From Leptolyngbyaceae cyanobacterium M65_K2018_010 (GTDB taxonomy: Bacteria > Cyanobacteriota > Cyanobacteriia > Phormidesmidales > Phormidesmidaceae): a stretch of DNA of 21,845 nt. The notes under the pieces are model-generated. The model did no database searches. It saw only the letters and a program-made list of their open reading frames with translations, and had not been told where the DNA came from. Below, in pieces: positions 1 through 7,911 of this stretch (its first letter is position 1; the number at the start of each line of letters is the position of its first letter). The translations under genes and the position numbers were made by a program. The DNA lies in assembly GCA_015295885.1 (NCBI GenBank), contig DVEE01000267.1:1-21845 (forward strand), in the 5' to 3' direction.

Positions 1-389
1 ACATTATCTGGATTGGGTCCTTAATGGGTACTGTGTTTTTACTGGCCGGCTACTACTTTTGGCGTCAAGGCTGGGACCATTGGCAAACCATGGTGTTTTC
101 CACCCTGGCCTTCTCCCGCATGAGCCTGGCTCTGGCCATGCGCTCCGAGCGGGATTCCCTGTTTAGCCCCCGCTTTTTTACCAATCCGCCGATGCTCTGG
201 GCCGTGGTCGTCACCCTGGCGCTGCAGTTGGCGGTCATTTATCTGCCCTGGCTGCAGGGGGTATTTCACACCCAGGCCCTATCTAACCTAGAACTCATCC
301 TTTGTTTGGCCATCAGCACCCTAGGGCTGTGGGCTGTGGAAGCGCAAAAACTCTTTTTGCAGATGGGGCCACATCGGAAGCAAGCCTAA
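1..389 (+). CDS. Cation-transporting P-type ATPase, C-terminal end (partial)
   Basis: The frame is open from the first bases of the window (codons from position 3 read IIWIGSLMGTV) and ends at TAA 387-389, so the 5' part of the gene lies outside. The visible ~128 residues hold hydrophobic helices, a cytosolic-type loop with TLAFSRMSLALAMRSERDSLF, and two more helices around VVTLALQLAVIYLPWLQGVF and LELILCLAISTLGLWAVEAQK. This is the pattern of the Cation_ATPase_C domain (PF00689) of type II P-type ATPases of the Ca2+ or Na+/K+ type, an inner-membrane ion pump. The catalytic DKTGT region is not in view, so the ion cannot be named. The ATG at 24 is an internal methionine, not a start. Confidence 0.8.
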   Translation, partial: IIWIGSLMGTVFLLAGYYFWRQGWDHWQTMVFSTLAFSRMSLALAMRSERDSLFSPRFFTNPPMLWAVVVTLALQLAVIYLPWLQGVFHTQALSNLELILCLAISTLGLWAVEAQKLFLQMGPHRKQA

Positions 390-654
390 GTGAAGCCATC
401 AGAGCCGGGGAACAACGATTACTATCAATGGGTCTAAACCCAGTTGAAGGACAACGGTATTTTGCCTAATCGGTGAAGATTCGGTGATTTCTCCAAACCC
501 GCCCTGAAATGGGGAGTCCCCTGAGGTGGTATCTTGTATGGGGCTAATCTTTAGTCGAAAACTATTCCATACCAAGGGTTTGGTCTACCACGCTAGGTTT
601 ACCCCACCACGGGCAAACTGAGTTGTGTCCAGTTCCATTGTTTCGTAGGTCGCC

Positions 655-2289
655 ATGCTGAGTGCGTTAGTCGCTTTTTCGCTGTCTCCTCTCATTGCGC
701 AGGCTCCCCAGCCAGAGGTTAACGCGTTAAGGCCATCGGAAACGGTCATTCTTTCCCGGGATGGCACCTATGCGGAGGTCATTCGCCAGCAGGAGGTTAG
801 GCCGTTGCCGGGCAGCCTGGATGAGGTCCCGGTGTTTAATAGCAATAGCCCCGAAGTGGTGCAGCAGGAAGGGATTCTGCTATCCACCTTCCCCCCCACG
901 GGTATGGCCACCCCAGAAGCCCACCTCAACTTCGCGTTTAATGGTCGCTTTGACATTTTTGCCCACCACATCGCCCGTGGCTTAGACCCCGACGATCGCC
1001 GTACCCTATTTATGGGGGTAGTGGTCTACAACCCAGGTACGGAGCCGGTGGAAATCACGATTAACCAGGGGGTGAGTTACCTCAGCCAGGAAGCCCCCTT
1101 TGTCGACCTACCTGAGTCTCGTTTGAACAGCAACGGCACCGTCTTCGCAGGGCCAGGCAGCCGCACCGCTACGGATATGCTGCGGGGGGTTTCCCAAGCC
1201 CATTGGCCGCGCACCATTACCATTCCCCCTGGCCATGTCCATCTGCTGATGAATACGCCCATTCCCCTGAGGCAGCTAACGGTGCCGGTGAATGGCAGCT
1301 ATCCCCAGGGGGCGGTGATTCCCAAACCCCAGGTGCGCCCTGTCACCGTCGCCGCCGCAGAGGCCCAGTTGCTAACCCTAGAAACCGCAGAAAATGGAAC
1401 ACCAGCTCCGCCGCCCCCACCGGTGGAGCGCCCCATTCCCAGCAATGGCCGCACCGCCATGATGTACCTGACCAGCAGCGGCCCAGTCCATGTGGCCAGC
1501 CTGGCCAAGTATGCGGATAGAACGGCCACCGGTGATGAGCGAGTGCCAACTCTAGCCGATTGGATTCGGATTCTCAAACAGGGCAGACTGGCTGGCCCCC
1601 GTGATATTCCCCCCTCCGATCCCCAGACCTATCGGTTTGGTCGGTTTTATTATGGTCGAGTCGCCGGGGTAGCCAAGGGGTCGGCCTGGAAAGCGACCCT
1701 AACCGATGCCCCCAATGCCGATGTACTAACCCTACCCTCGCCAGGAAACTCGATTTCCTACGTGATTAGCTCTGTAGATCGCAATACCTTTGGTACTGGT
1801 CAGATCCAAAGCGCTCCCATGGTGGCTCGCTATCCAGACACCGCTTTCCGGGCCCACGGCAACTACGGGGTGCGCTATAGCCTGAAGTTGCCCCTCTTTA
1901 ACAATACCGGCACCGCCCAAACCATTAGCCTGCACTTCCAGACCCCTATGAAGGATGAAACCCTGGCCAATGGCTTACGGTTTCGTCGGCCGCCGGAAAA
2001 TCGGGTGTTCTTTCGGGGTACGGTGCGGATGAAGTTTAAAAACCGCATGGGTATCGATCAAACCCACTACGTGCATCTGGTCCAACGGCGCGGTCAAGAG
2101 GGTACCTCGCTGTTACGGCTGACTATTCCCGCCGAGGCCCGTCAAGATTTGGAAGTGGACCTGATTTACCCGGCTGATTCGACTCCACCCCAGGTGATTA
2201 CCATCTACAACGGCCTGGTGGGGGGGGATGTGCTGGATGCCCAGGTGCCCCAGCCCCCAACTCCTCCAGCCCTGAGCCAGGATTTTTAG
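655..2289 (+). CDS. Exported DUF3370 domain protein
   Basis: Encodes 544 residues. The first ~16 residues (MLSALVAFSLSPLIAQA) look like a short signal peptide ending in an AQA cleavage site, although the usual positive charges before the hydrophobic stretch are missing. The mature part has the hallmarks I associate with cyanobacterial DUF3370 (PF11850): EVRPLPGSLDEVPVFNSNSP near residue 48, GILLSTFPPTG, a GRFDIFAHH segment near 97, and GPVHVASLAKYA near 276. A proline-rich linker (PAPPPPPVERP, about 250-262) splits the protein into two beta-rich halves. A TAG at 646-648 lies directly upstream in frame, so ATG 655 is the first possible start; its ribosome site is weak. Molecular function is unknown; a cell-envelope role is inferred from the signal peptide. 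Confidence 0.85.
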   Translation: MLSALVAFSLSPLIAQAPQPEVNALRPSETVILSRDGTYAEVIRQQEVRPLPGSLDEVPVFNSNSPEVVQQEGILLSTFPPTGMATPEAHLNFAFNGRFDIFAHHIARGLDPDDRRTLFMGVVVYNPGTEPVEITINQGVSYLSQEAPFVDLPESRLNSNGTVFAGPGSRTATDMLRGVSQAHWPRTITIPPGHVHLLMNTPIPLRQLTVPVNGSYPQGAVIPKPQVRPVTVAAAEAQLLTLETAENGTPAPPPPPVERPIPSNGRTAMMYLTSSGPVHVASLAKYADRTATGDERVPTLADWIRILKQGRLAGPRDIPPSDPQTYRFGRFYYGRVAGVAKGSAWKATLTDAPNADVLTLPSPGNSISYVISSVDRNTFGTGQIQSAPMVARYPDTAFRAHGNYGVRYSLKLPLFNNTGTAQTISLHFQTPMKDETLANGLRFRRPPENRVFFRGTVRMKFKNRMGIDQTHYVHLVQRRGQEGTSLLRLTIPAEARQDLEVDLIYPADSTPPQVITIYNGLVGGDVLDAQVPQPPTPPALSQDF

Positions 2290-2302
2290 TCTGGCCAGGT
2301 CT

Positions 2303-2351
2303 CCTGGGCATGGCTACCTTCGTTGTCTTCTGCTAGACCCATGCCCCCAGG
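2303..2351 (+). terminator. Hairpin downstream of the DUF3370 gene, possible transcript end
   Basis: CCTGGGCATGG (2303-2313) pairs with CCATGCCCCCAGG (2339-2351), giving an 11-bp stem with a 2-nt bulge and a 25-nt loop. It starts 14 bp after the stop codon. No T-run follows, so this is not a classical intrinsic terminator. It could be a transcript-end or processing hairpin. Confidence 0.3.
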
Positions 2352-2382
2352 GAACAGAGCCCCCAGGCCGGGCCGATGACGC

Positions 2383-2388
2383 TATAGT
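2383..2388 (+). promoter_or_regulatory. Putative -10 box (TATAGT) for the thioredoxin-like lipoprotein gene
   Basis: TATAGT sits 30 bp before the ATG of the next gene. It is followed immediately by a run of six G (2390-2395) and CTAAC. The same CTATAGTA string recurs at 2960-2967 before the metal-sensor gene. No convincing -35 hexamer is seen 16-18 bp upstream. Confidence 0.35.
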
Positions 2389-2417
2389 AGGGGGGCTAAC
2401 TGATGGAAAGATAGGTC

Positions 2418-2849
2418 ATGGCTCAGAGTTCAGCTGGGAAACACCCCGCGGTGCAAGGGTGGATTAAACGGGGGAAATTCCCCCTAGGCACTAGCGCTTT
2501 GGCCTTGGCGGCCGCTTTGACCTGGGGATGCAGTCCCTCCCAAACGCAGTCAGTTGCAACCGCCAGTTATGAAGCCCAACTGGCCCAACATTTGACTCAG
2601 TCAGGGAGTGTCATGTACGGAGCCTATTGGTGCCCCCACTGCGCTGACCAAAAGGCCATGTTTGGAGAGGCGGTCAATCAAATTACCTACGTTGAGTGCG
2701 CCGCCGATGGTCCCCAGGCCCAACCTGAGCTCTGTAAAGCCAAAGGGGTGCAGGGCTACCCAAGCTGGGAAATTAACGGTCAGTTGCTGCCTGGGGTGAA
2801 ATCTCTGGAAGACTTAGCCACGCTTTCGGGTTTCCAGGCGCCCCAATAG
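2418..2849 (+). CDS. Thioredoxin-fold protein with CPHC motif, putative lipoprotein (VKOR Trx-domain type)
   Basis: Encodes 143 residues. After a basic N-terminus (KRGK at 17-20) come a hydrophobic stretch (about 23-36) and WGC, with Cys38 as a possible lipidation site. The lipobox is not canonical (Trp at -2), so simple cleavage or membrane anchoring is also possible. The globular part has the redox motif WCPHC (71-75), a second cysteine pair (Cys94, Cys106) and a cis-proline region GYPSW (113-117). This arrangement matches, from memory, the Trx-like domain fused to vitamin K epoxide reductase homologues in cyanobacteria, where it hands disulfides to exported proteins. Here it stands alone with no VKOR membrane domain in the window. 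Likely role: thiol-disulfide exchange outside the cytoplasm. An upstream in-frame ATG at 2403 hits TAG after two codons, which fixes the start at 2418. Confidence 0.78.
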   Translation: MAQSSAGKHPAVQGWIKRGKFPLGTSALALAAALTWGCSPSQTQSVATASYEAQLAQHLTQSGSVMYGAYWCPHCADQKAMFGEAVNQITYVECAADGPQAQPELCKAKGVQGYPSWEINGQLLPGVKSLEDLATLSGFQAPQ

Positions 2850-2890
2850 GGGAAAGTGAGCCTCGTAACGCCAGTGCCCTAGAACTTGTC

Positions 2891-2966
2891 TAAGTGGGGG
2901 GCGGATGGCCAGAGTTAGGGGGGGTCTTGATGCGGCTGAGCTTTTCCCAGGGACTTTGGCTATAGT
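2891..2966 (+). promoter_or_regulatory. G-tract pair and -10 box upstream of the metal-sensor gene
   Basis: Two G-runs, AAGTGGGGGGCGG (G6 at 2896-2901) and GTTAGGGGGGGTC (G7 at 2918-2924), precede TATAGT at 2961-2966. Repressors of the CsoR/RcnR family bind operators made of G/C tracts flanked by A/T, so these runs are candidate autoregulatory sites. This is inference from position and composition only. Confidence 0.3.
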
Positions 2967-3039
2967 AAGGCCATAGTCTTCTGGCTCATCCTCAATCATC
3001 TCATCTTCAATACTTTAGTGTTTTTCACCCGCTGAACCC

Positions 3040-3393
3040 TTGCACGAACCTCATTCCCACTTTCATTCCTCCCTGCACGAGGTACCTATCACAGCGGATA
3101 GTGGTAGAGATCTGCATCCCCATGTGCATGATGCTGAATCGCTGCGGCGCATTGTCAACCGTCTGTCCCGCATAGAGGGCCACATCCGCGGCATTAAAAC
3201 CATGGTGCAGGAAAGTCGCCCCTGCCCCGATGTATTGGTTCAGATTGCCGCCGTGCGAGGGGCCCTAGACCGGGTGGCTCGAATTATTTTGGATGAACAT
3301 CTGACCGAATGCATTAGCCGCGCCGCTGAGGTCGGCAATATTGATGATGAAATCGCTGAGCTCAAAGCGGCCTTGGATCGGTTTCTGCCCTAG
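3040..3393 (+). CDS. Metal-sensing transcriptional repressor, CsoR/RcnR family (InrS-like)
   Basis: Encodes 117 residues of the small all-helical DUF156 (PF02583) family, which acts as a tetrameric cytosolic repressor that releases DNA on binding metal. The core LRRIVNRLSRIEGHIRGIK (35-53) is diagnostic. Metal ligands can be placed: Cys62 in RPCPDV, His87 and Cys91 in DEHLTEC. A His-rich N-terminus (HEPHSHFHSSLHE, HPHVHD) puts His30 in register with the extra N-terminal His I recall for Synechocystis InrS (His21, Cys53, His78, Cys82; a constant offset of 9). That favours nickel sensing, though Cys-His-Cys alone would also fit copper. The start is TTG 3040: a TAG at 3016-3018 precedes it and no ATG or GTG lies between, and starting at GTG 3124 would lose most of the His-rich tail. 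No metal exporter gene is adjacent in this window. Confidence 0.85.
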   Translation: MHEPHSHFHSSLHEVPITADSGRDLHPHVHDAESLRRIVNRLSRIEGHIRGIKTMVQESRPCPDVLVQIAAVRGALDRVARIILDEHLTECISRAAEVGNIDDEIAELKAALDRFLP

Positions 3394-3473
3394 GTGCCTC
3401 TGGCCTGTGGGCTCCTCACCCCTGATCACTAAGGGTAGCAAGGAGGGCAACCTGGCTCAAAACTCATCCGAAT

Positions 3474-5063
3474 TCAGGGTGGGGTCGTGCCTGGGCGTTT
3501 GCCCTTGAGAAAGAAGGTACGCATGGCTCCCTTCCCCTTCACCCAGATTTCTCCCCTGGGCTCAAAGTCATAGTCTTTTTTCAGAACGTTGTAGGTGGTC
3601 TCGGTCACCTGAATGCGTTCTGGGATGCCGAAGGATTCCATGCGGCTGGCTGTATTTACCGTGTCCCCCCACAAATCGTAGATAAACTTTTTTGTGCCTA
3701 TGACACCAGCCACAACCGGCCCAGTGTTGAGGCCAATGCGGAGGCGAAAGGGTAGGTGGCTGCGATCGCTAAAGGCCTGCACTACCGCCTGCATATCCAA
3801 AGCCATGTCAGCAATGGCCTGGGCATGATCATCGCGCTCGTCGGGAATGCCCCCGACCGCCATGTAGGCATCCCCGATGGTTTTAATTTTCTCCAGGCGA
3901 TGGAGTTCCGCCAGTTGGTCAAACTCTGAAAAAATTTCGTTCAGGAGCACCACCAACTCCTGGGCGCTGAGATCCTTAGAGATTTGAGTAAACTCCACAA
4001 TATCGGCAAAGAGGACGGTGACTTCAGCAAAGTGGTCGGCAATGGTGGTGCGATCCTCCTTCAGACGAGTGGCAATGGGCAGGGGCAAGATATTCAGTAA
4101 AAGCTGCTCAGACTTTTCCTTTTCCACTTGTAAAGCGGCCTTGGCCGCCTCTCGTTCAGCCACGACCCCGGCCAAAATTAAAGCGGTAAAGGCCAAAATG
4201 CAGATATAGGCCTGTAGGGACAGCACCGCCAGCACTGGATCATGGGTAGAAGCCAGAAAAGGGCCCATACCCTGGATAATGCCCCAGGTGGCCAGCCCCG
4301 TGACCACCGCAGTGCCCAAGGCTGCCCCCCAGGGCCCCAGTCGCAGGGCAGCCCATAGAACCAATGGAAAAGGCAGGTATTCCAAAGGGTAGGGAGCGAT
4401 CTGCCTACGCAGAGGGTCGCAAAAGATAAACCAGCTCAAGGCGATCAGTATCCCTACCCAAAGCAGAATCAGGGGCGGCGCATAGAATTGGCGGCAGCGC
4501 CGCACCCCCTGCCGCCAGGTAATCAACAGGGGGGTTAGGACAATCACGCCGGTAACGTTACCAATCCACCAGTTAAACCAGGCCGCGCTGAAGGTGGCCC
4601 AGGCCGTTGCTTGGGTTAAACAGCACAGGGTGACACCTAGGGTGGCACTCAGGGTGGCCGGCACTACTGCGGCCAAGCCAATTAAGGCACCCACATCGGT
4701 GAGGCGCTTTAACTGAGCATTAAAGCCAACCCGGTTCAGTAGCCACAGCCCCAGCCAGGGTTGCAGGGTATTGTTGAGCGCGGCTAAAAGGTCTCTGAGG
4801 AGGTGGGGGTGTGGGGAGGTGGCGGTTTGCCAGAGGGAACCCAGGGTAATCCCAGGGGCTAGGGTCGGTCCTCCCCACAGCAGCACGCTCTGGCTATAGC
4901 CCGAGGGCGGCCAAAGGGGTAATACTTGCACCGCCTGCAGAGGCATCCGAAAGCTAAGTTTGGCTAACACAAAGTAGCCCAGGGCAACGGCCAAAAGGCT
5001 CAGCAGCGATCGCCGTAACCGCAGCGGGGAAGAGGGCAGCAGGGCCGGTGTCATGGGCATCAC
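3474..5063 (-). CDS. MASE1 membrane sensor fused to class III adenylate cyclase
   Basis: Encodes up to 529 residues. Residues ~20-303 form a multi-helix MASE1-type membrane sensor, with LPLWPPSGYS (49-57) and FNWWIGNVTGVIVLTPLL (163-180). A charged helix (about 302-335, EREAAKAALQVEKEKSEQLL then NILPLPIATRLK) links it to a class III cyclase domain (~345-520). Catalytic residues are complete: metal-binding Asp354 (LFADIVEF) and Asp398 (KTIGDAY), adenine-selecting Lys394 and Asp463 (YDLWGD), and transition-state Asn470 and Arg474 (NTASRM). The Lys/Asp pair, in place of the Glu/Cys of guanylate cyclases, predicts cAMP as product. MASE1 ligands are unknown. The frame opens with GTG 5063, ATG 5060 and ATG 5054; none has a clear ribosome site, so the exact start is open. 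It is divergent from acs. Confidence 0.9.
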   Translation of the reverse strand: MMPMTPALLPSSPLRLRRSLLSLLAVALGYFVLAKLSFRMPLQAVQVLPLWPPSGYSQSVLLWGGPTLAPGITLGSLWQTATSPHPHLLRDLLAALNNTLQPWLGLWLLNRVGFNAQLKRLTDVGALIGLAAVVPATLSATLGVTLCCLTQATAWATFSAAWFNWWIGNVTGVIVLTPLLITWRQGVRRCRQFYAPPLILLWVGILIALSWFIFCDPLRRQIAPYPLEYLPFPLVLWAALRLGPWGAALGTAVVTGLATWGIIQGMGPFLASTHDPVLAVLSLQAYICILAFTALILAGVVAEREAAKAALQVEKEKSEQLLLNILPLPIATRLKEDRTTIADHFAEVTVLFADIVEFTQISKDLSAQELVVLLNEIFSEFDQLAELHRLEKIKTIGDAYMAVGGIPDERDDHAQAIADMALDMQAVVQAFSDRSHLPFRLRIGLNTGPVVAGVIGTKKFIYDLWGDTVNTASRMESFGIPERIQVTETTYNVLKKDYDFEPRGEIWVKGKGAMRTFFLKGKRPGTTPP

Positions 5064-5402
5064 CAGGGGGAGGGGGCACGCCTGTCCCCATTACCTTAAC
5101 CCCAACTCCACCGGGGGGAAATGGAAAGGTCCAATGATGTCCTTCATTCCGCCCTGATCTCCACTCTATAAAGTATTCTCTGCCAGTCAAAAGGGCGGGC
5201 TGAGCCACTCAAAAACCTTAAAGAAGGTGTACGGGCTGTGCAAAGGCCCCCTAGAAAACGTATGGTTTTCAAAGGGAATCCAGGGGCACAATGGCCGGGG
5301 TCAAGGGTAGGTTGATGGCATCAATGGCCTCAATCCAGTTCTAGACCAGCGGTAAGCCCTGCCTGAATGGTTTGTCTGTGTTGAAAGAGGTTTAGCAACT
5401 TT
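5064..5402. other. Divergent intergenic region between the cyclase gene and acs
   Basis: This 339-base gap holds no convincing gene. It contains a perfect small hairpin GAAAAC-GTATG-GTTTTC (5254-5270) and a short palindrome TTGAT-GGC-ATCAA (5312-5324). An AGAGG at 5386-5390 lies 12 nt before the acs start and may be a weak ribosome site. Both promoters must lie here or nearby, but no clear -35/-10 pair stands out. I saw no TGTGA-N6-TCACA cAMP-receptor site. Confidence 0.4.
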
Positions 5403-7370
5403 ATGGCTTCCCCCACAATCGAATCGGTCCTCCATGAGCCCCGCCTATTTCCGCCCCCAGCCGACTTTACCCAGGGATCGGTGATCAATAGCCTCGAGGC
5501 CTATCAGACCCTGGCCGCCAAGGCCGCCGCCAACCCCGCTCAGTTTTGGGCTGACCTGGCCAGCCAGGAACTGCACTGGTTTAAACCCTGGCAGACTGCC
5601 CTGGACTGGCAGCCTCCTTTTGTGAAGTGGTTTGTGGGTGGCAAACTGAATATTTCCTACAACTGCCTGGACCGCCATCTCACCACCTGGCGACGAAATA
5701 AAGCGGCTCTGATCTGGGAAGGTGAACCGGGGGATAGTCGGACGCTCACCTATGCCCAACTCCACCGAGAAGTTTGCAAAATTGCTAATGTGCTCAAACA
5801 GCTGGGGGTCAAAAAGGGCGATCGTGTCGGCATCTACATGCCCATGATCCCGGAAGCAGCCATTGCCATGCTGGCCTGTGCCCGGATTGGTGCCCCCCAC
5901 ACCGTGGTATTTGGCGGGTTTAGTGCCGAGGCCTTAAAGGATCGCCTCAACGATGCCGCCGCCAAGCTGGTGATTACCGCCGATGGAGGCTTCCGTAAGG
6001 ATAAGGTGATTGCCTTAAAGGAAGCGGTGGATGAGGCCCTGGCCCAGGACGGCGTCCCCACCGTGGAGAATGTGCTGGTAGTGCAGCGCACCAAGGCCGA
6101 TGTCACCATGGTGCCTAACCGCGATCACTGGTGGCATGAACTGGAGGCCAAGGCCTCTGCCCACTGCCCGGCGGAGGAGATGGATGCCGAAGACATGCTG
6201 TTCATTTTGTACACCAGCGGCACCACGGGCAAACCCAAGGGGGTGGTACACACCACCGGTGGCTACAACCTCTATACCCACACGACCTTTAAGTGGGTCT
6301 TTGACATCAAGGATACCGATGTCTACTGGTGTACCGCCGATGTAGGCTGGATTACGGGGCACAGCTATATTGTCTACGGCCCCCTATCCAACGGGGCCAC
6401 AACCTTAATGTATGAAGGGGTGCCCCGTCCCTCTAACCCCGGTTGCTTCTGGGATGTGATTGAAAAATACGGGGTCACTATTTTCTATACCGCGCCAACG
6501 GCCATTCGGGCCTTTATCAAAATGGGCGATGAGCTGCCTAAGGCCCGGGACCTATCCTCGCTGCGGCTGCTGGGCACCGTCGGTGAACCGATTAACCCAG
6601 AAGCCTGGATGTGGTACCACCAGGTGATCGGCGGCGAACGCTGTCCGATTGTGGATACCTGGTGGCAAACCGAAACCGGAGGATTTATGATTACCCCCCT
6701 GCCCGGGGCCATTGCCACCAAACCCGGATCGGCGACCCTCCCCTTTCCTGGCATTTTGGCCGAGGTGGTCGATCTCGAGGGTCATCCGGTGGCCCCCAAC
6801 GAAGGCGGCTATCTAGTGATTAAACACCCCTGGCCCAGCATGATGCGCACGGTTTACGGCGATGATGAGCGCTACCGCCGCACCTATTGGGAGCACATTC
6901 CGCCTCAGAATGGCCAGTACCTTTACTTTGCTGGGGATGGGGCTCGCAAGGATGAGGACGGCTATTTTTGGGTGATGGGGCGGGTTGATGACGTTATTAG
7001 CGTCTCTGGCCACCGCCTAGGCACCATGGAAATTGAGTCGGCCCTGGTATCCCATCCAGCGGTGGCGGAAGCCGCGGTGGTTGGTCGCAAAGATGAAATC
7101 AAAGGAGAAGATATCTTTGCCTTTGTCACCCTAGAAAGTCAGTACACCCCCAGCGACGCCCTGAAACAAGAGTTGAAAGACCATGTGGTCAAAGAAATTG
7201 GCATCATTGCCCGGCCAGGGGAGATCAAATTTGCCGATGCCCTGCCTAAAACCCGCTCCGGCAAAATAATTCGGCGCTTTTTGCGCAACTTGGCCAGCGG
7301 AGAAGCGATCGCCGGTGATGCCTCCACCATGGAAGATCAAAGCGTGCTCGAACAGCTCCGGGAAGGCTAA
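5403..7370 (+). CDS. acs: Acetyl-CoA synthetase (AMP-forming)
   Basis: Encodes 655 residues, the usual length for Acs. The enzyme converts acetate, ATP and CoA to acetyl-CoA via acetyl-AMP in the cytosol. The N-terminal ACS cap (FWADLASQELHWFKPW) is followed by the adenylate-forming core: P-loop YTSGTTGKPKG (about 269-279), ADVGWITGHSYIVYGPL, TWWQTETGG (about 419-427), PFPG and the hinge-region motif AGDGARKDEDGYF (about 508). The C-terminal motif PKTRSGKIIRR contains Lys621, the position whose acetylation switches off Acs in other bacteria; no acetyltransferase or deacetylase gene is adjacent. ATG 5403 is the natural start for the family. A strong intrinsic terminator follows at 7465. The gene appears monocistronic. 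Confidence 0.97.
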   Translation: MASPTIESVLHEPRLFPPPADFTQGSVINSLEAYQTLAAKAAANPAQFWADLASQELHWFKPWQTALDWQPPFVKWFVGGKLNISYNCLDRHLTTWRRNKAALIWEGEPGDSRTLTYAQLHREVCKIANVLKQLGVKKGDRVGIYMPMIPEAAIAMLACARIGAPHTVVFGGFSAEALKDRLNDAAAKLVITADGGFRKDKVIALKEAVDEALAQDGVPTVENVLVVQRTKADVTMVPNRDHWWHELEAKASAHCPAEEMDAEDMLFILYTSGTTGKPKGVVHTTGGYNLYTHTTFKWVFDIKDTDVYWCTADVGWITGHSYIVYGPLSNGATTLMYEGVPRPSNPGCFWDVIEKYGVTIFYTAPTAIRAFIKMGDELPKARDLSSLRLLGTVGEPINPEAWMWYHQVIGGERCPIVDTWWQTETGGFMITPLPGAIATKPGSATLPFPGILAEVVDLEGHPVAPNEGGYLVIKHPWPSMMRTVYGDDERYRRTYWEHIPPQNGQYLYFAGDGARKDEDGYFWVMGRVDDVISVSGHRLGTMEIESALVSHPAVAEAAVVGRKDEIKGEDIFAFVTLESQYTPSDALKQELKDHVVKEIGIIARPGEIKFADALPKTRSGKIIRRFLRNLASGEAIAGDASTMEDQSVLEQLREG

Positions 7371-7464
7371 ATCCCTCCCATCCAGGGCGGCTGAACGGCC
7401 TCGGCAAGGTGCTTCTGGCCAAGGTGTAGCAACATTTAACCAACGACTCAGAGGCCGGATCTCA

Positions 7465-7496
7465 GGCGGGGAAAAGTTTTTCCTCGCCTTCTTTTT
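7465..7496 (+). terminator. Intrinsic terminator of acs
   Basis: GGCGGGGAAAA (7465-7475) pairs with TTTTCCTCGCC (7478-7488) through one G-T wobble, and TTCTTTTT follows. It lies 95 bp after the acs stop codon and before the cyAbrB promoter. Confidence 0.75.
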
Positions 7497-7545
7497 GCTG
7501 TTTCCCCATGGGGCCTAGTCCGGCCCTAAAAAATAGCGAAGCGCA

Positions 7546-7581
7546 GGGAAGTCGGGTGACCTGGGGCAAAGGGGACTTCCC
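7546..7581. repeat. Perfect 8-bp inverted repeat in the acs-cyAbrB gap
   Basis: GGGAAGTC (7546-7553) and GACTTCCC (7574-7581) are perfect reverse complements separated by 20 bases. No T-run follows, so it is more likely a regulatory structure or protein-binding site than a terminator. Confidence 0.4.
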
Positions 7582-7657
7582 CGATGACAGTTTAATGCCC
7601 CTGCTGAGCGCCCTTAGACAGGTCAGCATCCTAAGCGCCTAGGCCGTCACTTCTAGG

Positions 7658-7752
7658 GACAGATATCTACCATCCTAGGGTTACCACTGGGTCCATAAAA
7701 CTGTGGAAAAAATCATAAATTGCCCCTAATTTTCTGGTGACAGATTTCTACC
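7658..7752 (+). promoter_or_regulatory. 14-bp direct repeat overlapping the cyAbrB promoter (possible operator)
   Basis: GACAGATATCTACC (7658-7671) recurs as GACAGATTTCTACC (7739-7752) with one mismatch and an 81-bp start-to-start distance. The first copy contains the palindrome AGATATCT. The second covers part of the -35 box and the spacer of the promoter at 7737-7765, as a repressor or activator site would. The binding protein is unknown. Confidence 0.4.
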
Positions 7753-7765
7753 CCATGACTATAAT
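7737..7765 (+). promoter_or_regulatory. Sigma70-type promoter for the cyAbrB gene
   Basis: GTGACA (7737-7742) and TATAAT (7760-7765) are separated by exactly 17 bp. This is the best promoter in the window. A start near 7772 would give a leader of about 140 nt before ATG 7912. Confidence 0.7.
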
Positions 7766-7911
7766 GATTGAGTATCAAGGGATCAATTAAGACCGTTCTG
7801 TACGTTGCTGTTTGTTGAACCTCTGTTACATGGACAGAGGTTTCGCACAGTTATCACAAGTGCCTGAGTCTGCTAAGGCTCTGTACTTTCTCATAAGGAA
7901 TTTCTCTGACA

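Noticed and set aside
426..446. Hairpin CAATGGGT-CTAA-ACCCAGTTG after the ATPase gene as terminator
   Set aside because: Short stem with a bulge, no T-run after it; could be chance.
5254..5270. GAAAAC-GTATG-GTTTTC hairpin as terminator or operator upstream of acs
   Set aside because: Lies in a divergent region where no gene ends, no T-run follows, and no known operator matches.
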